A stretch of DNA of 64,000 nt from Fulvivirga lutea (GCF_017068455.1 NZ_CP070608.1:854501-918500), one strand, 5' to 3'. Positions 8,368-18,280 are shown, numbered from the stretch's first letter. Program-made: numbers and translations. The notes: generated by a model from the letters alone, not told the origin.

Positions 8368-8960
8368 GCCCTTCTACGATAAGGCTTGCGGTAGGCGTAG
8401 TGGCCCAGTACTACTTTAACCGCTGATAATATGGCATCATTAATGGGTATAAGTTCTCTGCCTAAATCCGAATCTATACTTCTTAGTTGATGATAATAAT
8501 TGGACATAAGTGGTACGTTCTTTCCTGAAGAAACATGGTTAGAAGCTCTTTCATAGCTTTCAGGAAATTCTGTTTTAATTGTTTTGCAGGTTACAAGTGT
8601 TGGTTGGCCGAGTTTGTTCTTCATAGCTGCAAACCCAAAAGCCCTGCAAATGAGGCCACGATACTGATAGTGACCACAAAAGCCTTTGGAGCCTTCCACA
8701 GGCATGGGGTTTAGTATTCTGCAAAACCCGGATTTATTAGTCTGCAAGTCATCCAACCATTGATAGGCGAGATTTTGCTTATATAATTCGTATGCAAAAG
8801 GTAAGAATTCTAAAGCTGTGGCTGTGATGTTGGGCTTATGGCAACACAAACCACAACCACTTACACAACCCAAACCGGTACTTTGCTGAAAGGATTTTAT
8901 ATCCTTCTCAAGGCTATTGAAAACCCGTTCAACAGCTTTGACTTTAAGATAGATTGACAT
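8364..8960 (-). CDS. YkgJ-family cysteine cluster protein
   Basis: The 198-residue soluble protein carries the cysteine pattern of the YkgJ/zinc-or-iron-chelating family: GCVSGCGLCCHKPN near residue 35, then GFCRIL, GFCGHYQYRGLICRAFGF. Members bind a metal, probably an Fe-S or zinc centre, but their role is poorly known. The spacing C-x3-C-x2-CC at the front and the later C-x(2)-H and C-R-x-F-G elements are complete. It begins ATG at 8960 and is a single gene, divergent from the PAS histidine kinase. Confidence 0.85.
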   Translation of the reverse strand: MSIYLKVKAVERVFNSLEKDIKSFQQSTGLGCVSGCGLCCHKPNITATALEFLPFAYELYKQNLAYQWLDDLQTNKSGFCRILNPMPVEGSKGFCGHYQYRGLICRAFGFAAMKNKLGQPTLVTCKTIKTEFPESYERASNHVSSGKNVPLMSNYYHQLRSIDSDLGRELIPINDAILSAVKVVLGHYAYRKPYRRRA

Positions 8961-9081
8961 ATCGCCAAATATTTTGCAAATGTATATACTGTCGATATTT
9001 AAATTATCAGCTTACTGAATATATAAATTGAAAAATTCAACCTATTATTTTAAGTGAAATATAGTATATTACTGGGTGCGT

Positions 9082-10911
9082 ATGACTAAACCCAACCTAG
9101 TAAAAGTTGAACAACTGATAGCTTCTGGCAATAAATTACAAGCTATCAGGTACCTACAAAATGATCTTAACATGCCATTGGATGAGGCAGTAACTACTGT
9201 TGAGTCATTAGACAATGAACAAAATGTTAACGAGAAGCTGAAAGAGCTTAATGATCAACTTTTACAGCAAAATAAAGAACTAGCCGAAAAGGAAAAAGCC
9301 TTGCAAAAGTCGAATGACGAACTCATTGCAAGTCAAAAGGAAATTACACAATCAAAAGAGTTAATTACTTCAATTAACACCAACCTTTCTGAGGGCGTTT
9401 ACAGGAGTCATGCAGTGGGGGGCTTAGTGTATGTGAATGAGTCATTCGTTCGTATGTTTGGTTACGATAGTGTGGAAGAGATGCTTAATGTGCCTTCCAG
9501 GGAATTATATGCAGACCCTTCATCGAGAAAGGGATTAACGTCATCGATACAAAAAGACAAATACAGGTCCAATGTTGAGGTATTGTACAAGCGCAAAGAT
9601 GGTTCCACCTTCTGGGGATTGAATAGCTATTACCTTACCAAAGATGATAATGGAGATGCCGTATTCGATGGTGCTATACGAGATATAACGGAAGAGAAGA
9701 AAATCCAAAAGAAGATATTGGAGAGTCAGCGTTTGCTGGAGTCAATTAACACCAACCTTTCTGAAGGAATTTATAGAAGTCATAAAAAAGGTGGGCTTAT
9801 TTATGTGAATAAAGCGTTTGCCAAGATGTTCGGCTATGATAGTCCCGAAGAAATTTTGGCTGTAAAGTCAATTAACCTCTATGCAGACCCTACTTCACGT
9901 GAAGAGCCAATTCAGACTCTTAGAGAGGATCATTCACGATCGAATGAAGAAACATTATTCAAACGAAAAGACGGCTCTACTTTTTGGGGATTGAACACCT
10001 ATCGCCTTACCACCGATGAAGATGGAAATGAGATTTACGATGGAGCAGTGAGAGATATTACTGATCAAAAAATTTATCAGGAAAAACTAAATAAGCTAAA
10101 TGCTGAACTACTCAAACGTAATGAAGAATTAGCCACACAGGAAAAGGAGTTAGAGGAGTCTAATGAGGCGTTGAGATCAAATAGTTTAAGCCTGGTAAAA
10201 ACGTTGGAGGAATTATCCGACAGAAACTTTGAGTTAGATCAGTTAGTGTATAGAACTTCACATGACTTAAGATCACCACTCCGTTCCATTTTAGGGTTGG
10301 TAAATTTATACAAACTGGAGCATGAGCAAGTTTCTGACGATTACATTTTAAAAATCGAGGACCGTATTCTTAAGATGGATGAGTTTATTAAGTCTATGCT
10401 TAACTACTCACGAGCCAGTAGAATGGGCTTGCAGTATGAAAAGGTTAACATTAAGGAACTTATAGATGATAGTATTGAAGGCCTGGAATTTCTTGAAGGC
10501 TTTCAGAATATGCGAATCAATACGAAAGTAACCGGTGAGCTGGAGAAAGTGATAACGGACAAGTTACGATTGAAAATTGTGCTCGGAAACATACTTTCTA
10601 ATGCCATTAAATATCGTAATCCTGAGTTAAAGGAAAACAAGCTCGACATTACCATAAAAGTGTTGAAGAAAAGCGTTAAAATCACTTTTGTTGATAATGG
10701 AATTGGTATCTCTAAAGAGTACCTCAATAAAGTTTTTGATATGTTTTACAGAGCCACAGAACAGTCAGATGGCTCTGGATTAGGAATGTACATTGTTAAA
10801 CAGTCAATTGAAAGGCTTGAAGGCCAGATCGATATTGAAAGTAAATTAGGCGTTGGAACCAAAATTACTGTTACACTGCCCATTGCAGAAGAAAACAAGC
10901 CCACCGATTAA
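9082..10911 (+). CDS. Double-PAS cytoplasmic histidine kinase
   Basis: The product (609 residues from ATG 9082; a GTG at 9076 is an alternative start) has no membrane segment. A short N-terminal helical domain (SGNKLQAIRYLQND, then PLDEAVTTVESL) is followed by a coiled coil, two PAS domains (about 100-215 and 222-340) and a second coiled coil. The kinase core has the H-box RTSHDLRSP (His about 394), N-box GNILSNAIKY, DNGIGI and GSGLGMYIV. The two PAS domains are near-identical tandem copies (SINTNLSEG, RSH, KRKDGSTFWGLN and RDIT recur). No response regulator is adjacent, so it is an orphan kinase sensing an intracellular signal. Confidence 0.9.
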   Translation: MTKPNLVKVEQLIASGNKLQAIRYLQNDLNMPLDEAVTTVESLDNEQNVNEKLKELNDQLLQQNKELAEKEKALQKSNDELIASQKEITQSKELITSINTNLSEGVYRSHAVGGLVYVNESFVRMFGYDSVEEMLNVPSRELYADPSSRKGLTSSIQKDKYRSNVEVLYKRKDGSTFWGLNSYYLTKDDNGDAVFDGAIRDITEEKKIQKKILESQRLLESINTNLSEGIYRSHKKGGLIYVNKAFAKMFGYDSPEEILAVKSINLYADPTSREEPIQTLREDHSRSNEETLFKRKDGSTFWGLNTYRLTTDEDGNEIYDGAVRDITDQKIYQEKLNKLNAELLKRNEELATQEKELEESNEALRSNSLSLVKTLEELSDRNFELDQLVYRTSHDLRSPLRSILGLVNLYKLEHEQVSDDYILKIEDRILKMDEFIKSMLNYSRASRMGLQYEKVNIKELIDDSIEGLEFLEGFQNMRINTKVTGELEKVITDKLRLKIVLGNILSNAIKYRNPELKENKLDITIKVLKKSVKITFVDNGIGISKEYLNKVFDMFYRATEQSDGSGLGMYIVKQSIERLEGQIDIESKLGVGTKITVTLPIAEENKPTD

Positions 10912-10943
10912 GGCAGGCTTTCTTCTTATTGTTTAGTTATTAA

Positions 10944-11441
10944 TTAAAGTGCGGCTAACGCAGCGTCATAATTAGGCTCTTGTCCTATTTCCGGCACAAG
11001 TTCCGAATGTTTTACAACACCTTCTTCATCAATTACCACAACGGCACGAGCATTTAGGCCCTTAAATCCGGCATCAACTAACTCAACACCGTAATCTTTA
11101 GAGTAAGTATCATTTCTAAAACCAGAAAGAGTGATTGCATTTTCGATACCTTCAGCACCGCAGAATCGAGCTTGTGCAAAAGGCAGATCTTTTGAAATAC
11201 ACAGAACAACTGTATTATCTAAAGAAGCCGCCTTCTCATTAAATTTTCTAACTGAAGTTGCGCAAACTCCGGTATCAACACTTGGAAAAATATTAAGGAT
11301 TACCTTTTTTCCCTTATAATCACTCAGAGATGCCTCTGAAAGATCATTTTTAACTAGTGTAAAATCGGGTGCTTTTGTACCGTTTGCCGGTAACTCTCCA
11401 TTTGTATTGGTGGGTTTGCCACCTAGTGTAATTTTTGCCAT
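10944..11441 (-). CDS. tpx: Thiol peroxidase Tpx
   Basis: Tpx is an atypical 2-Cys peroxiredoxin that reduces hydrogen and alkyl peroxides with thioredoxin. The 165-residue length is standard. The peroxidatic cysteine is Cys60 in [12 protein letters not shown] and the resolving cysteine is Cys94 in [11 protein letters not shown], matching the Cys61/Cys95 pair of the E. coli enzyme. The [10 protein letters not shown] start of the fold is present. It lies six bases downstream of the M1 aminopeptidase on the same strand... more exactly it is transcribed first, and the peptidase follows, so the two probably share an mRNA. Confidence 0.96.
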   Translation of the reverse strand: MAKITLGGKPTNTNGELPANGTKAPDFTLVKNDLSEASLSDYKGKKVILNIFPSVDTGVCATSVRKFNEKAASLDNTVVLCISKDLPFAQARFCGAEGIENAITLSGFRNDTYSKDYGVELVDAGFKGLNARAVVVIDEEGVVKHSELVPEIGQEPNYDAALAAL

Positions 11442-11447
11442 AATTTT

Positions 11448-13325
11448 CTATTTGTTTTCTAACAACGCATCTATGGAATTAGTTGATACGAAGTGATAAT
11501 TAGGTCGGGCTTTAGCATAAATTTCTTTTGCCATAGCCGTTCCTTTTTCTGTTTTAATCATCTCTTCATACAAAGGCATTAAGAATTTTCTTCTTCCGGT
11601 ATTAATTAAAAAATTCTCTAATCGGTCGTATGCAGGTGTATAATTTTTACTAATACTTTTAATCAACCAGGCTGTAAGCACCTCTGAATTGCCAGTATCG
11701 GTAAACTTAAATGCAGTATCAAGCATTTTCATGTCTTCTGCAGTGTAATCTTCAGGGATGCTTCTTACAAAGTGTAACCATTCGTGAGACGACCATTCAG
11801 AAGTATTTAAATCTAAAGGAGTTGCTCCACCTTTCAGTTTTTCCCACTCTGCGTCTACCATCGCAAACTTATCCGATTTTGGAGTTGGAGCAGTTGAAGG
11901 TAGTCCGGGCTGATAAATCCATTCTTCAGCTTTTTCTCTATTAAAAGTAAGATTATTCTTCTTATACAGATCTTTTTCTAATCTATCAAGGAAGCCTTCC
12001 GTAGTCATCCCTTTAAATGCATTGTCATTAAAATACATTTTAAGGAAAGCATCAAATCGCTCTCGGCCTACTTCTTCTTCAATGCTTCTTAGGAACAAAT
12101 AGCCTTTGTCGTAGGCAATGGAAGTTACCCCATCATCAGGGTTTCTGCCTTCTAACTCTAGCTTTAAACGCGTGTCACTTTCCAAGCCATCGGCTATCAT
12201 TTCTTCAACCTCGGTTTTCAAATCCTGAGCTGAAAGTGAAGCCAGCATTTCAGAATAAGCTCTACCATACAGCTTCTCCATAATTCTTTGTTCGAAATAA
12301 ACGGTAAAGCCTTCATTCAACCAGAAGTCATTCCAGGTAGCGTTGGTTACCAAGTTGCCAGACCAAGAGTGTGCTAATTCGTGTGCAACAAGAGAAGTTA
12401 ATGATCTGTCTCCAGCCAAAATTGTTGGAGTGGCAAAGGTTAAACGAGGGTTTTCCATTCCTCCAAAAGGGAAGCTCGGAGGCAACACAATGATATCATA
12501 TTCTTCCCATTGGTAAGGGCCATAAAGTTCTTCAGCGGCACTAATCATCTGCTCAAGTTCACCAAACTCATAGGCCGCCTTTTCAACTACTGATGGCTCT
12601 GCATATACTCCGGAGCGAGCGCCAATGCGTTTGAATTCTAAGTCTCCTACCGCTAATGCAAGTAAATATGCCGGTATGGCCTGATCCATTTTAAATGTGT
12701 AAACCCCAGTATCATTTGTTTCCGTTGGGTTTTCTGCGCTCATTAATGCCATTAATCCTTTAGGTACTGTCACCTCAGCATCATAAGTAAACCTGATGCC
12801 TGGAGAGTCTTGAACGGGGACCCAACTTCTGGCCAGAATCGCTTGAGACTGTGTGAAAAGAAATGGCTCTTTTTTATCAGCAGTCTGTACGGGGTCTAAC
12901 CATTGCAGCGCTTCAGCACCTGGAGAAGTACTGTAATGAATGGCTACTTTAGTTGTCTCAGGAGTGATTTTTATTTCTAAAGGACTTCCCAAATGATCTA
13001 CTTTTTCACCCAGATTAAACGCTAGTTCATTACCAGCGGCATCCGTTACTTTACTGATGTTCAAATCTTTCGTGTCGAGTACAATTTTACTTGCCTCATC
13101 GGAATTTTTAAGATCAAAAGTTGCTACACCGGCTATAGATTTCTTTTCAAAATCAACCGTAGCATTCCAACTAAGGTGTTTTATTACCGACTCTGAAGGA
13201 ATAGCAAATGAGTGAGGATCCTTTACGGGAATTACCTCATCAACTTTTTTTGTTTCTTCTGACATTTCATTTTTTGAATTACAAGCCGCAATGGCTAATA
13301 GGAAAATAAATATTTTATAATTCAT
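11448..13325 (-). CDS. M1 family metallo-aminopeptidase, lipoprotein
   Basis: The 625-residue protein resembles the leukotriene-A4-hydrolase branch of family M1. The zinc ligands are His315, His319 (HELAHSWSG) and Glu338 (NEGFTVYFEQ), and the exopeptidase motif is GGMENPRLTF. The N-terminus (FIFLLAIAACNSKNE) is a lipoprotein signal with a cysteine at about residue 15, so it is anchored in the envelope and probably trims peptides in the periplasm or at the surface. The C-terminal third is the helical domain of the family. The gene begins at 13325 and ends six bases before the tpx start codon, with tpx downstream on the same strand. Confidence 0.93.
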   Translation of the reverse strand: MNYKIFIFLLAIAACNSKNEMSEETKKVDEVIPVKDPHSFAIPSESVIKHLSWNATVDFEKKSIAGVATFDLKNSDEASKIVLDTKDLNISKVTDAAGNELAFNLGEKVDHLGSPLEIKITPETTKVAIHYSTSPGAEALQWLDPVQTADKKEPFLFTQSQAILARSWVPVQDSPGIRFTYDAEVTVPKGLMALMSAENPTETNDTGVYTFKMDQAIPAYLLALAVGDLEFKRIGARSGVYAEPSVVEKAAYEFGELEQMISAAEELYGPYQWEEYDIIVLPPSFPFGGMENPRLTFATPTILAGDRSLTSLVAHELAHSWSGNLVTNATWNDFWLNEGFTVYFEQRIMEKLYGRAYSEMLASLSAQDLKTEVEEMIADGLESDTRLKLELEGRNPDDGVTSIAYDKGYLFLRSIEEEVGRERFDAFLKMYFNDNAFKGMTTEGFLDRLEKDLYKKNNLTFNREKAEEWIYQPGLPSTAPTPKSDKFAMVDAEWEKLKGGATPLDLNTSEWSSHEWLHFVRSIPEDYTAEDMKMLDTAFKFTDTGNSEVLTAWLIKSISKNYTPAYDRLENFLINTGRRKFLMPLYEEMIKTEKGTAMAKEIYAKARPNYHFVSTNSIDALLENK

Positions 13326-13431
13326 GATTGGATATTTAATTTGAATGCAAACTAAAAAATCTAATTCTTATCGAACAGATATTGAACATATTTATATAAT
13401 CCGACTTATTTTTTTACTATTTTGATCTGCA

Positions 13432-15435
13432 ATGCAACGGATAATTAATTGGCTTTTAACGTGTGTTTTGTTGGCGGTTACCTGTCAGGGTATCAGCCAA
13501 AACAGGCTTGTTATTGATAGCCTTAAAAATAAGTTAGATACCTCTGAAACTACTCAGAAAATTGGAGCTTTTAATCAGTTAGGTTGGCAGTACAGAAAAA
13601 TGTACCCTGATAGCTCGATTTATTTTCTAGAAAGTGCACTGGAGTTGATGGAACTTGTGGGTTCTTTTGAACTGCAGCCGGAAACCTACAATTTTTTAGG
13701 GGTTGCTTATCTGTATAAAGGAGATTATCTGGTTTCGTATGATTATCATGAAAAGGCAAAAGACACAGCCTTTGAAAATAAAGATAGTTTACAATATGGC
13801 CATGCTTTAAATAGCCTGGGCAGATTATATGAAGGCACGGCAGCTTATGATAAGGCCATAGAATATTACAATGAAGCACTGTCTATTTTTCAAAAACTAG
13901 ATGACAGAATAGGCCTTGCTTATATCTACTCAAGCCTTGCCACTTTCTACCAAAGTCAGAAATCATATATCAAGGCAGAAGAAATGTCTAAACGGGCTTT
14001 AAAGATTAGATTAGATGAAGAGTTATGGGCTGGCGCAGCCTTCAGTTATTTAGAGCTTGCCAAAATTTATGCAGATGCTGGTAAAGATGAAGAAGCCTTA
14101 GAGACCATAAGCAGAGCCAAGCAATATAGCGATAGTGTACAGGCCAATTTAGTGTTAAAGGCCGAAGTGAACACTGAAATTGCGAGGCAATACCGACATA
14201 GAAACAGGCTGGATGAGGCAGAAGGCCTTATGAAAACAGCGAAAAAACTAGCAGAAGGCATAAGCAATCAAAACCTGTTTATGAAAGTGTATAATGAATA
14301 TGGCCAATTAAAATATGCACTTGGGGATTATAATGAAGCAATTACTTATCATAAAAAAGTTGTAAATGCCGCAGAGAAATCTGCATTCTGGAGCGAATTG
14401 AAAGACGCTTATTATCATCTATCTAAGAATTACGAGAGCCTGGGTAATTTAAAGTTGGCCTTTGAGAATTTTAAAAAGTATAATGAAATAGAAATTAAGT
14501 TTTTAGATACGGAGAAAGCCCGCCTTGTTCAGCAACATGAATCTCGCATTGCCTTAGAGACAAGAGCACGTGAGAATGAATTGTTGAAAATTGAAAAGCA
14601 GAAAAATGAAGCACTGTTATCAGAGCAAAAGATCAGAAACATTGCATTAGTAGCGCTCATTACGGTCATGCTTGTGTTATTAATAACATTTATGTTTTAT
14701 TCATTCAAAAGAAAGAAAGCAAATGCTATACTCACTAAGCAAAAAGATCAGTTAGCCGATATTAATTTACAGAAAGACACGCTAATGAATGTGTTGGCAC
14801 ATGACTTGAAAGCTCCATTTAATCGGATTGGAGGGCTAGTAGATTTAATGAAAGCCGATAAAGGAAATGAGGAGCAATACATTGGTATGATTGATGAAAT
14901 CAGCCATGGTGGGATTCAACTCATTAAAAATATTTTGGAAATAAATAAGTTAGAAAGCGGTGAGACGAAAGATTATATAGCTAAAGTTGATGTACAGGAG
15001 CTGATCAATCAAAAAGCTCATAATTATGGTGAGGACGCTAAGTTAAAGGGAATCAAGCTTAGCATGAATGTAGAGGTAGACCGGTTATTCACAACCAATG
15101 AAGTGTTTTTAGAACGAATTATTGATAACCTAATATCAAATGCCATCAAATACTCTCGATCCGATAAAGAAGTCCAGGTTTCTGTAAAAGTAGATGATTC
15201 TAAATTGATTTTTTCAGTAGAGGATCAAGGTCCTGGGTTTACCGAAGAAGATAAAAAAATGCTTTATACAAAGTTTAAAACACTCTCTGCGAAGCCAACA
15301 GCAGGAGAGGCATCGAATGGTTTAGGGTTATCACTGGTAAAATCTCTTGTAAATAAATTGAACGGAACCATTACACTAGATTCTGAACTGGGAAAAGGCA
15401 GTAAGTTTGAAGTAATTATTCCTGAGTTAACTTAA
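13432..15435 (+). CDS. TPR-sensor histidine kinase
   Basis: The 667-residue protein has an N-terminal signal segment (WLLTCVLLAVTCQGISQ), a periplasmic array of tetratricopeptide repeats (about 35-365), a coiled coil, one membrane helix near 400-425 (NIALVALITVMLVLLITFMF) and a cytoplasmic kinase. The phospho-acceptor is His457 in VLAHDLKAPFNR; the N-box (NLISNAIKYS), DQGPGF and GLGLSLVK follow. No response regulator is next to it. Its layout parallels the TPR/SpoIIE phosphatase at 2052-4019, with a different output domain. It overlaps purM tail to tail by four bases. Confidence 0.9.
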   Translation: MQRIINWLLTCVLLAVTCQGISQNRLVIDSLKNKLDTSETTQKIGAFNQLGWQYRKMYPDSSIYFLESALELMELVGSFELQPETYNFLGVAYLYKGDYLVSYDYHEKAKDTAFENKDSLQYGHALNSLGRLYEGTAAYDKAIEYYNEALSIFQKLDDRIGLAYIYSSLATFYQSQKSYIKAEEMSKRALKIRLDEELWAGAAFSYLELAKIYADAGKDEEALETISRAKQYSDSVQANLVLKAEVNTEIARQYRHRNRLDEAEGLMKTAKKLAEGISNQNLFMKVYNEYGQLKYALGDYNEAITYHKKVVNAAEKSAFWSELKDAYYHLSKNYESLGNLKLAFENFKKYNEIEIKFLDTEKARLVQQHESRIALETRARENELLKIEKQKNEALLSEQKIRNIALVALITVMLVLLITFMFYSFKRKKANAILTKQKDQLADINLQKDTLMNVLAHDLKAPFNRIGGLVDLMKADKGNEEQYIGMIDEISHGGIQLIKNILEINKLESGETKDYIAKVDVQELINQKAHNYGEDAKLKGIKLSMNVEVDRLFTTNEVFLERIIDNLISNAIKYSRSDKEVQVSVKVDDSKLIFSVEDQGPGFTEEDKKMLYTKFKTLSAKPTAGEASNGLGLSLVKSLVNKLNGTITLDSELGKGSKFEVIIPELT

Positions 15436-16598
15436 TTGTAAACAAATTCACCCATCTCACTTTTTACAGTAACCTGCTTTTTATCGCTAGGCTTCACATG
15501 GCCTATCACTTTTGCTCTCACATTAAAGCCTGCTGATATATCCATAAGCTCATCGGCAATATCTTCTGGTACATAAAGCTCTAAGCGATGTCCCATATTA
15601 AAGACTTTGTACATCTCCTTCCAATCAGTACCACTTTCTTCCTGAATGGTTCTGAAGAGGGGTGGAATTTCAAATAGATTGTCTTTTATAATATGTAAGT
15701 CATCCACAAAATGAAGTACTTTGGTTTGTGCGCCACCGCTACAATGCACAGCACCGTGAATCTCAGATCTAAATTCTTTTAATATGGCCGACATGATAGG
15801 TGCATAGGTTCTTGTGGGTGCCAGAACCATTTTACCTGCATCCACAGGCACGCCATTGATACTATCAGTTAATTTTTTACTTCCTGAATAAACTAAGTCT
15901 TCTGCTACAGAAGGATCAAAAGACTCGGGGTATTTATCTCGATATATTTTATTAAAAACATCATGACGCGCTGAAGTAAGGCCATTACTACCCATTCCAC
16001 CATTATATTCCGTTTCATAAGAAGCCTGGCCATAAGATTCAAATCCTACAATTACATCTCCTGGCTGTATATTGGCATTGTCAATGACATCAGAGCGTTT
16101 CATTCTGGCAGTTACAGTGCTATCCACCACAATGGTGCGTACCAAATCTCCTAAATCGGCAGTTTCGCCACCAGTACTAATAATGTTTACACCATTATTT
16201 CGGAGCATCTCAAGTACTTCCTCCGTGCCATTAATAATAGCAGCAATAACTTCACCCGGAATTAAGTTCTTGTTTCGGCCAATCGTAGATGATAACAAAA
16301 TATTGTTGGTCGCACCAACACAAATCAGATCATCAATATTCATGATAATAGCATCCTGTGCTATCCCTTTCCAGACTGACAAATCACCAGTTTCTTTCCA
16401 GTATAAATAAGCTAAAGATGACTTTGTGCCGGCTCCATCAGCATGCATCACAGTGCAGTAATCAGCATCACCTGCAAGATGATCTTCTACTATTTTACAG
16501 AATGCTTTAGGGAAAAGACCTTTATCAATATTCTTAATAGCATTGTGTACATCTTCTTTAGATGCGGATACTCCTCGCTGATCGTAACGATTGCTCAT
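15432..16598 (-). CDS. purM: Phosphoribosylformylglycinamidine cyclo-ligase (AIR synthase)
   Basis: PurM converts FGAM to aminoimidazole ribonucleotide with ATP in purine synthesis. The 388-residue protein is of the divergent Bacteroidota type but keeps the family landmarks: VMHADGAGTKSSLAY, MNIDDLICVGATNN, STGGETADLGDLVRT and the C-terminal GGAQTK and MGHRLELYVP segments. These build the AIRS/PurM fold active site. It is a single gene with an ATG at 16598 and shares its TTAA stop with the convergent kinase gene. Confidence 0.93.
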   Translation of the reverse strand: MSNRYDQRGVSASKEDVHNAIKNIDKGLFPKAFCKIVEDHLAGDADYCTVMHADGAGTKSSLAYLYWKETGDLSVWKGIAQDAIIMNIDDLICVGATNNILLSSTIGRNKNLIPGEVIAAIINGTEEVLEMLRNNGVNIISTGGETADLGDLVRTIVVDSTVTARMKRSDVIDNANIQPGDVIVGFESYGQASYETEYNGGMGSNGLTSARHDVFNKIYRDKYPESFDPSVAEDLVYSGSKKLTDSINGVPVDAGKMVLAPTRTYAPIMSAILKEFRSEIHGAVHCSGGAQTKVLHFVDDLHIIKDNLFEIPPLFRTIQEESGTDWKEMYKVFNMGHRLELYVPEDIADELMDISAGFNVRAKVIGHVKPSDKKQVTVKSEMGEFVYN

Positions 16599-16682
16599 GA
16601 ACTAAGGGGTTTGTTATTGCTGCGCAAAAATAAGAAAACTGTAAATGGAATCGGGCAGTTTTCTTAAAACCTATGATCTAAT

Positions 16683-16714
16683 AAAAAAGGGCTGCCATTT
16701 GGCAGCCCTTTTTT
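16683..16714 (-). terminator. Intrinsic terminator after the M16 peptidase operon
   Basis: A perfect 14-bp inverted repeat, AAAAAAGGGCTGCC and GGCAGCCCTTTTTT, is separated by four bases. It lies between the stop of the M16 gene (16735) and the start of purM (16598), so it closes the M16 transcript on the minus strand. The symmetry would allow it to work in both directions. Confidence 0.93.
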
Positions 16715-16734
16715 ATCATTCTTTAGATTGTAAA

Positions 16735-18273
16735 TTAATCTACAAATAATTCTTTTGGATCAGTAATTTGAACATCAGTAACATTCAGCTTTAGCCCCTC
16801 TACTTTTTTGTCTAGCTCAAATACTTCCTCAGGTAAGCTTTCCTTAATAATATTAGAGTAAGCCATAGGAGAAACCTGATTGTTCAACAAGCTTTTCTTT
16901 AATGGCTCTGCTTCCTGTGTGTCAGTAATCATGGTTACATACATATTCTCCGTTTGAAGATATTTAGCCGCTGCAGCATTCACTTCTTCTAGTGTGAGTG
17001 AGGCTAATTTTTTATCCATCAGTTCAATGTAGTTATCCATACCATAAAACTTAGAATCTAATAGGAAGCCTAACTGACGCTCAGGAGTTTGGATGAACAG
17101 CTTCATGTAGCTTCTTAAAAACTGACGTGTTAAATCAAACTCTTCCTGTGTTAAACCTTCTGTCTTTACTCTATTAATTTCATTTACTGCCATTCTTAAT
17201 GCAAAATGGGCATGACCGATTTTAATATCAGCTAGTTCGGGATATTGACCTTTTAAACTAATTGCCGTCTGCACCGGTCTCAACCAAATCGCAAAATAAT
17301 TCTGACTTCTCGGAAAACCTGTTAGTGGCAATTGATAACTTCCTCCGGCCTCGTACCATTCGATATATGTATAATCTCCATAATTCATAGATCGTTGTTC
17401 TCTAATTAACTGATACAGCTTACTGTACGATTTTCGATGTTCGCCTAAGTAAGAATTAACTACTAACAAAGCTGGCCAATCTTTCGATGCTCTATTAATT
17501 TCAATTGGATAGCCGGTGTAAACTGCTGTTCCTAAATTATTTGGTTTTGGCACCAATTGAACACGAATTCCATCAGGCATTTTCACCTCTTCTAAAGCAG
17601 GTATTTCAGGCTGAGCGTCAGATAACTTGTTAATATCAGCCTTAACTTTTTGCACGAAAGAGGCTGGGTAGCTGCCAGCAATTCCTACAGTAACATTATT
17701 ACGAGTAAAGTATTTTTTGTAATGGCTAACAACATCTTCTCTGGTAATATTTGCTAAACCATTCACTGTACCTGCTTTCATGTGCTCATATCCGGTACCT
17801 GCAAATAGCTTTTCTTCCAAGGCCATTTTACTAAAATCCTCATCAGAATTGGCTTTGATTACCTCTTTCACATACACTTCTGTGTTTGATTTAACCCGAT
17901 CGAAATCTTTTTGGTCAAAAGTTGGGTTTAAAAGTAAGCTGCTGAAGATATCGTAAAACTTATCCAGAAAATCTTTATGTACTTCAAAAGTAAATGTTGT
18001 CATTTCTTTGTCAGTGAATGAACCATATTGTGCTGCCATTGGATAAATCAAATCATCAATTTGTGATTTTGTGTACTTATCGCTTCCTGATTGAGTAAGA
18101 ACAGACGCTGTAAGATTTGTTAAACCTTCTTTTCCTTCAGGATCAGTAATAGAGCCATTTTTGAAGGCAAACTTTACCACCACTTTCGTTGATGTCATAG
18201 GTAGTTCAACAACTTCCTGAGACCATGCCGGAGCGGTAATTAATATAAAAAGTATATAAATGAGATTTTTCAT
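16735..18273 (-). CDS. M16 family peptidase-like subunit, non-catalytic
   Basis: The 512-residue protein starts with a signal peptide (MKNLIYILFILITAPAWSQ) and has two M16/insulinase-fold domains. It lacks the zinc motif HxxEH; the corresponding stretch reads GKEGLTNLTASVLTQSGS. It keeps the glycine-rich NYGDYTYIEW and the paired Arg/Tyr-type C-terminal region expected for the non-catalytic partner of a heterodimeric M16 enzyme, as in the mitochondrial processing peptidase. It is seven bases downstream of the catalytic subunit gene on the same strand and is followed by a strong terminator. The two should act together in the periplasm. Confidence 0.88.
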   Translation of the reverse strand: MKNLIYILFILITAPAWSQEVVELPMTSTKVVVKFAFKNGSITDPEGKEGLTNLTASVLTQSGSDKYTKSQIDDLIYPMAAQYGSFTDKEMTTFTFEVHKDFLDKFYDIFSSLLLNPTFDQKDFDRVKSNTEVYVKEVIKANSDEDFSKMALEEKLFAGTGYEHMKAGTVNGLANITREDVVSHYKKYFTRNNVTVGIAGSYPASFVQKVKADINKLSDAQPEIPALEEVKMPDGIRVQLVPKPNNLGTAVYTGYPIEINRASKDWPALLVVNSYLGEHRKSYSKLYQLIREQRSMNYGDYTYIEWYEAGGSYQLPLTGFPRSQNYFAIWLRPVQTAISLKGQYPELADIKIGHAHFALRMAVNEINRVKTEGLTQEEFDLTRQFLRSYMKLFIQTPERQLGFLLDSKFYGMDNYIELMDKKLASLTLEEVNAAAAKYLQTENMYVTMITDTQEAEPLKKSLLNNQVSPMAYSNIIKESLPEEVFELDKKVEGLKLNVTDVQITDPKELFVD

Positions 18274-18280
18274 GATATCC

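Noticed and set aside
10897-10927. Possible terminator after the PAS kinase (AAGCC...GGCTT then T-rich)
   Set aside because: The stem is only five base pairs and overlaps the stop codon; too weak to call.
16072-16410. 112-codon frame antisense to purM, and similar long antisense frames in ispH, mfd and fumC
   Set aside because: All are fully embedded in conserved genes and show shadow composition.
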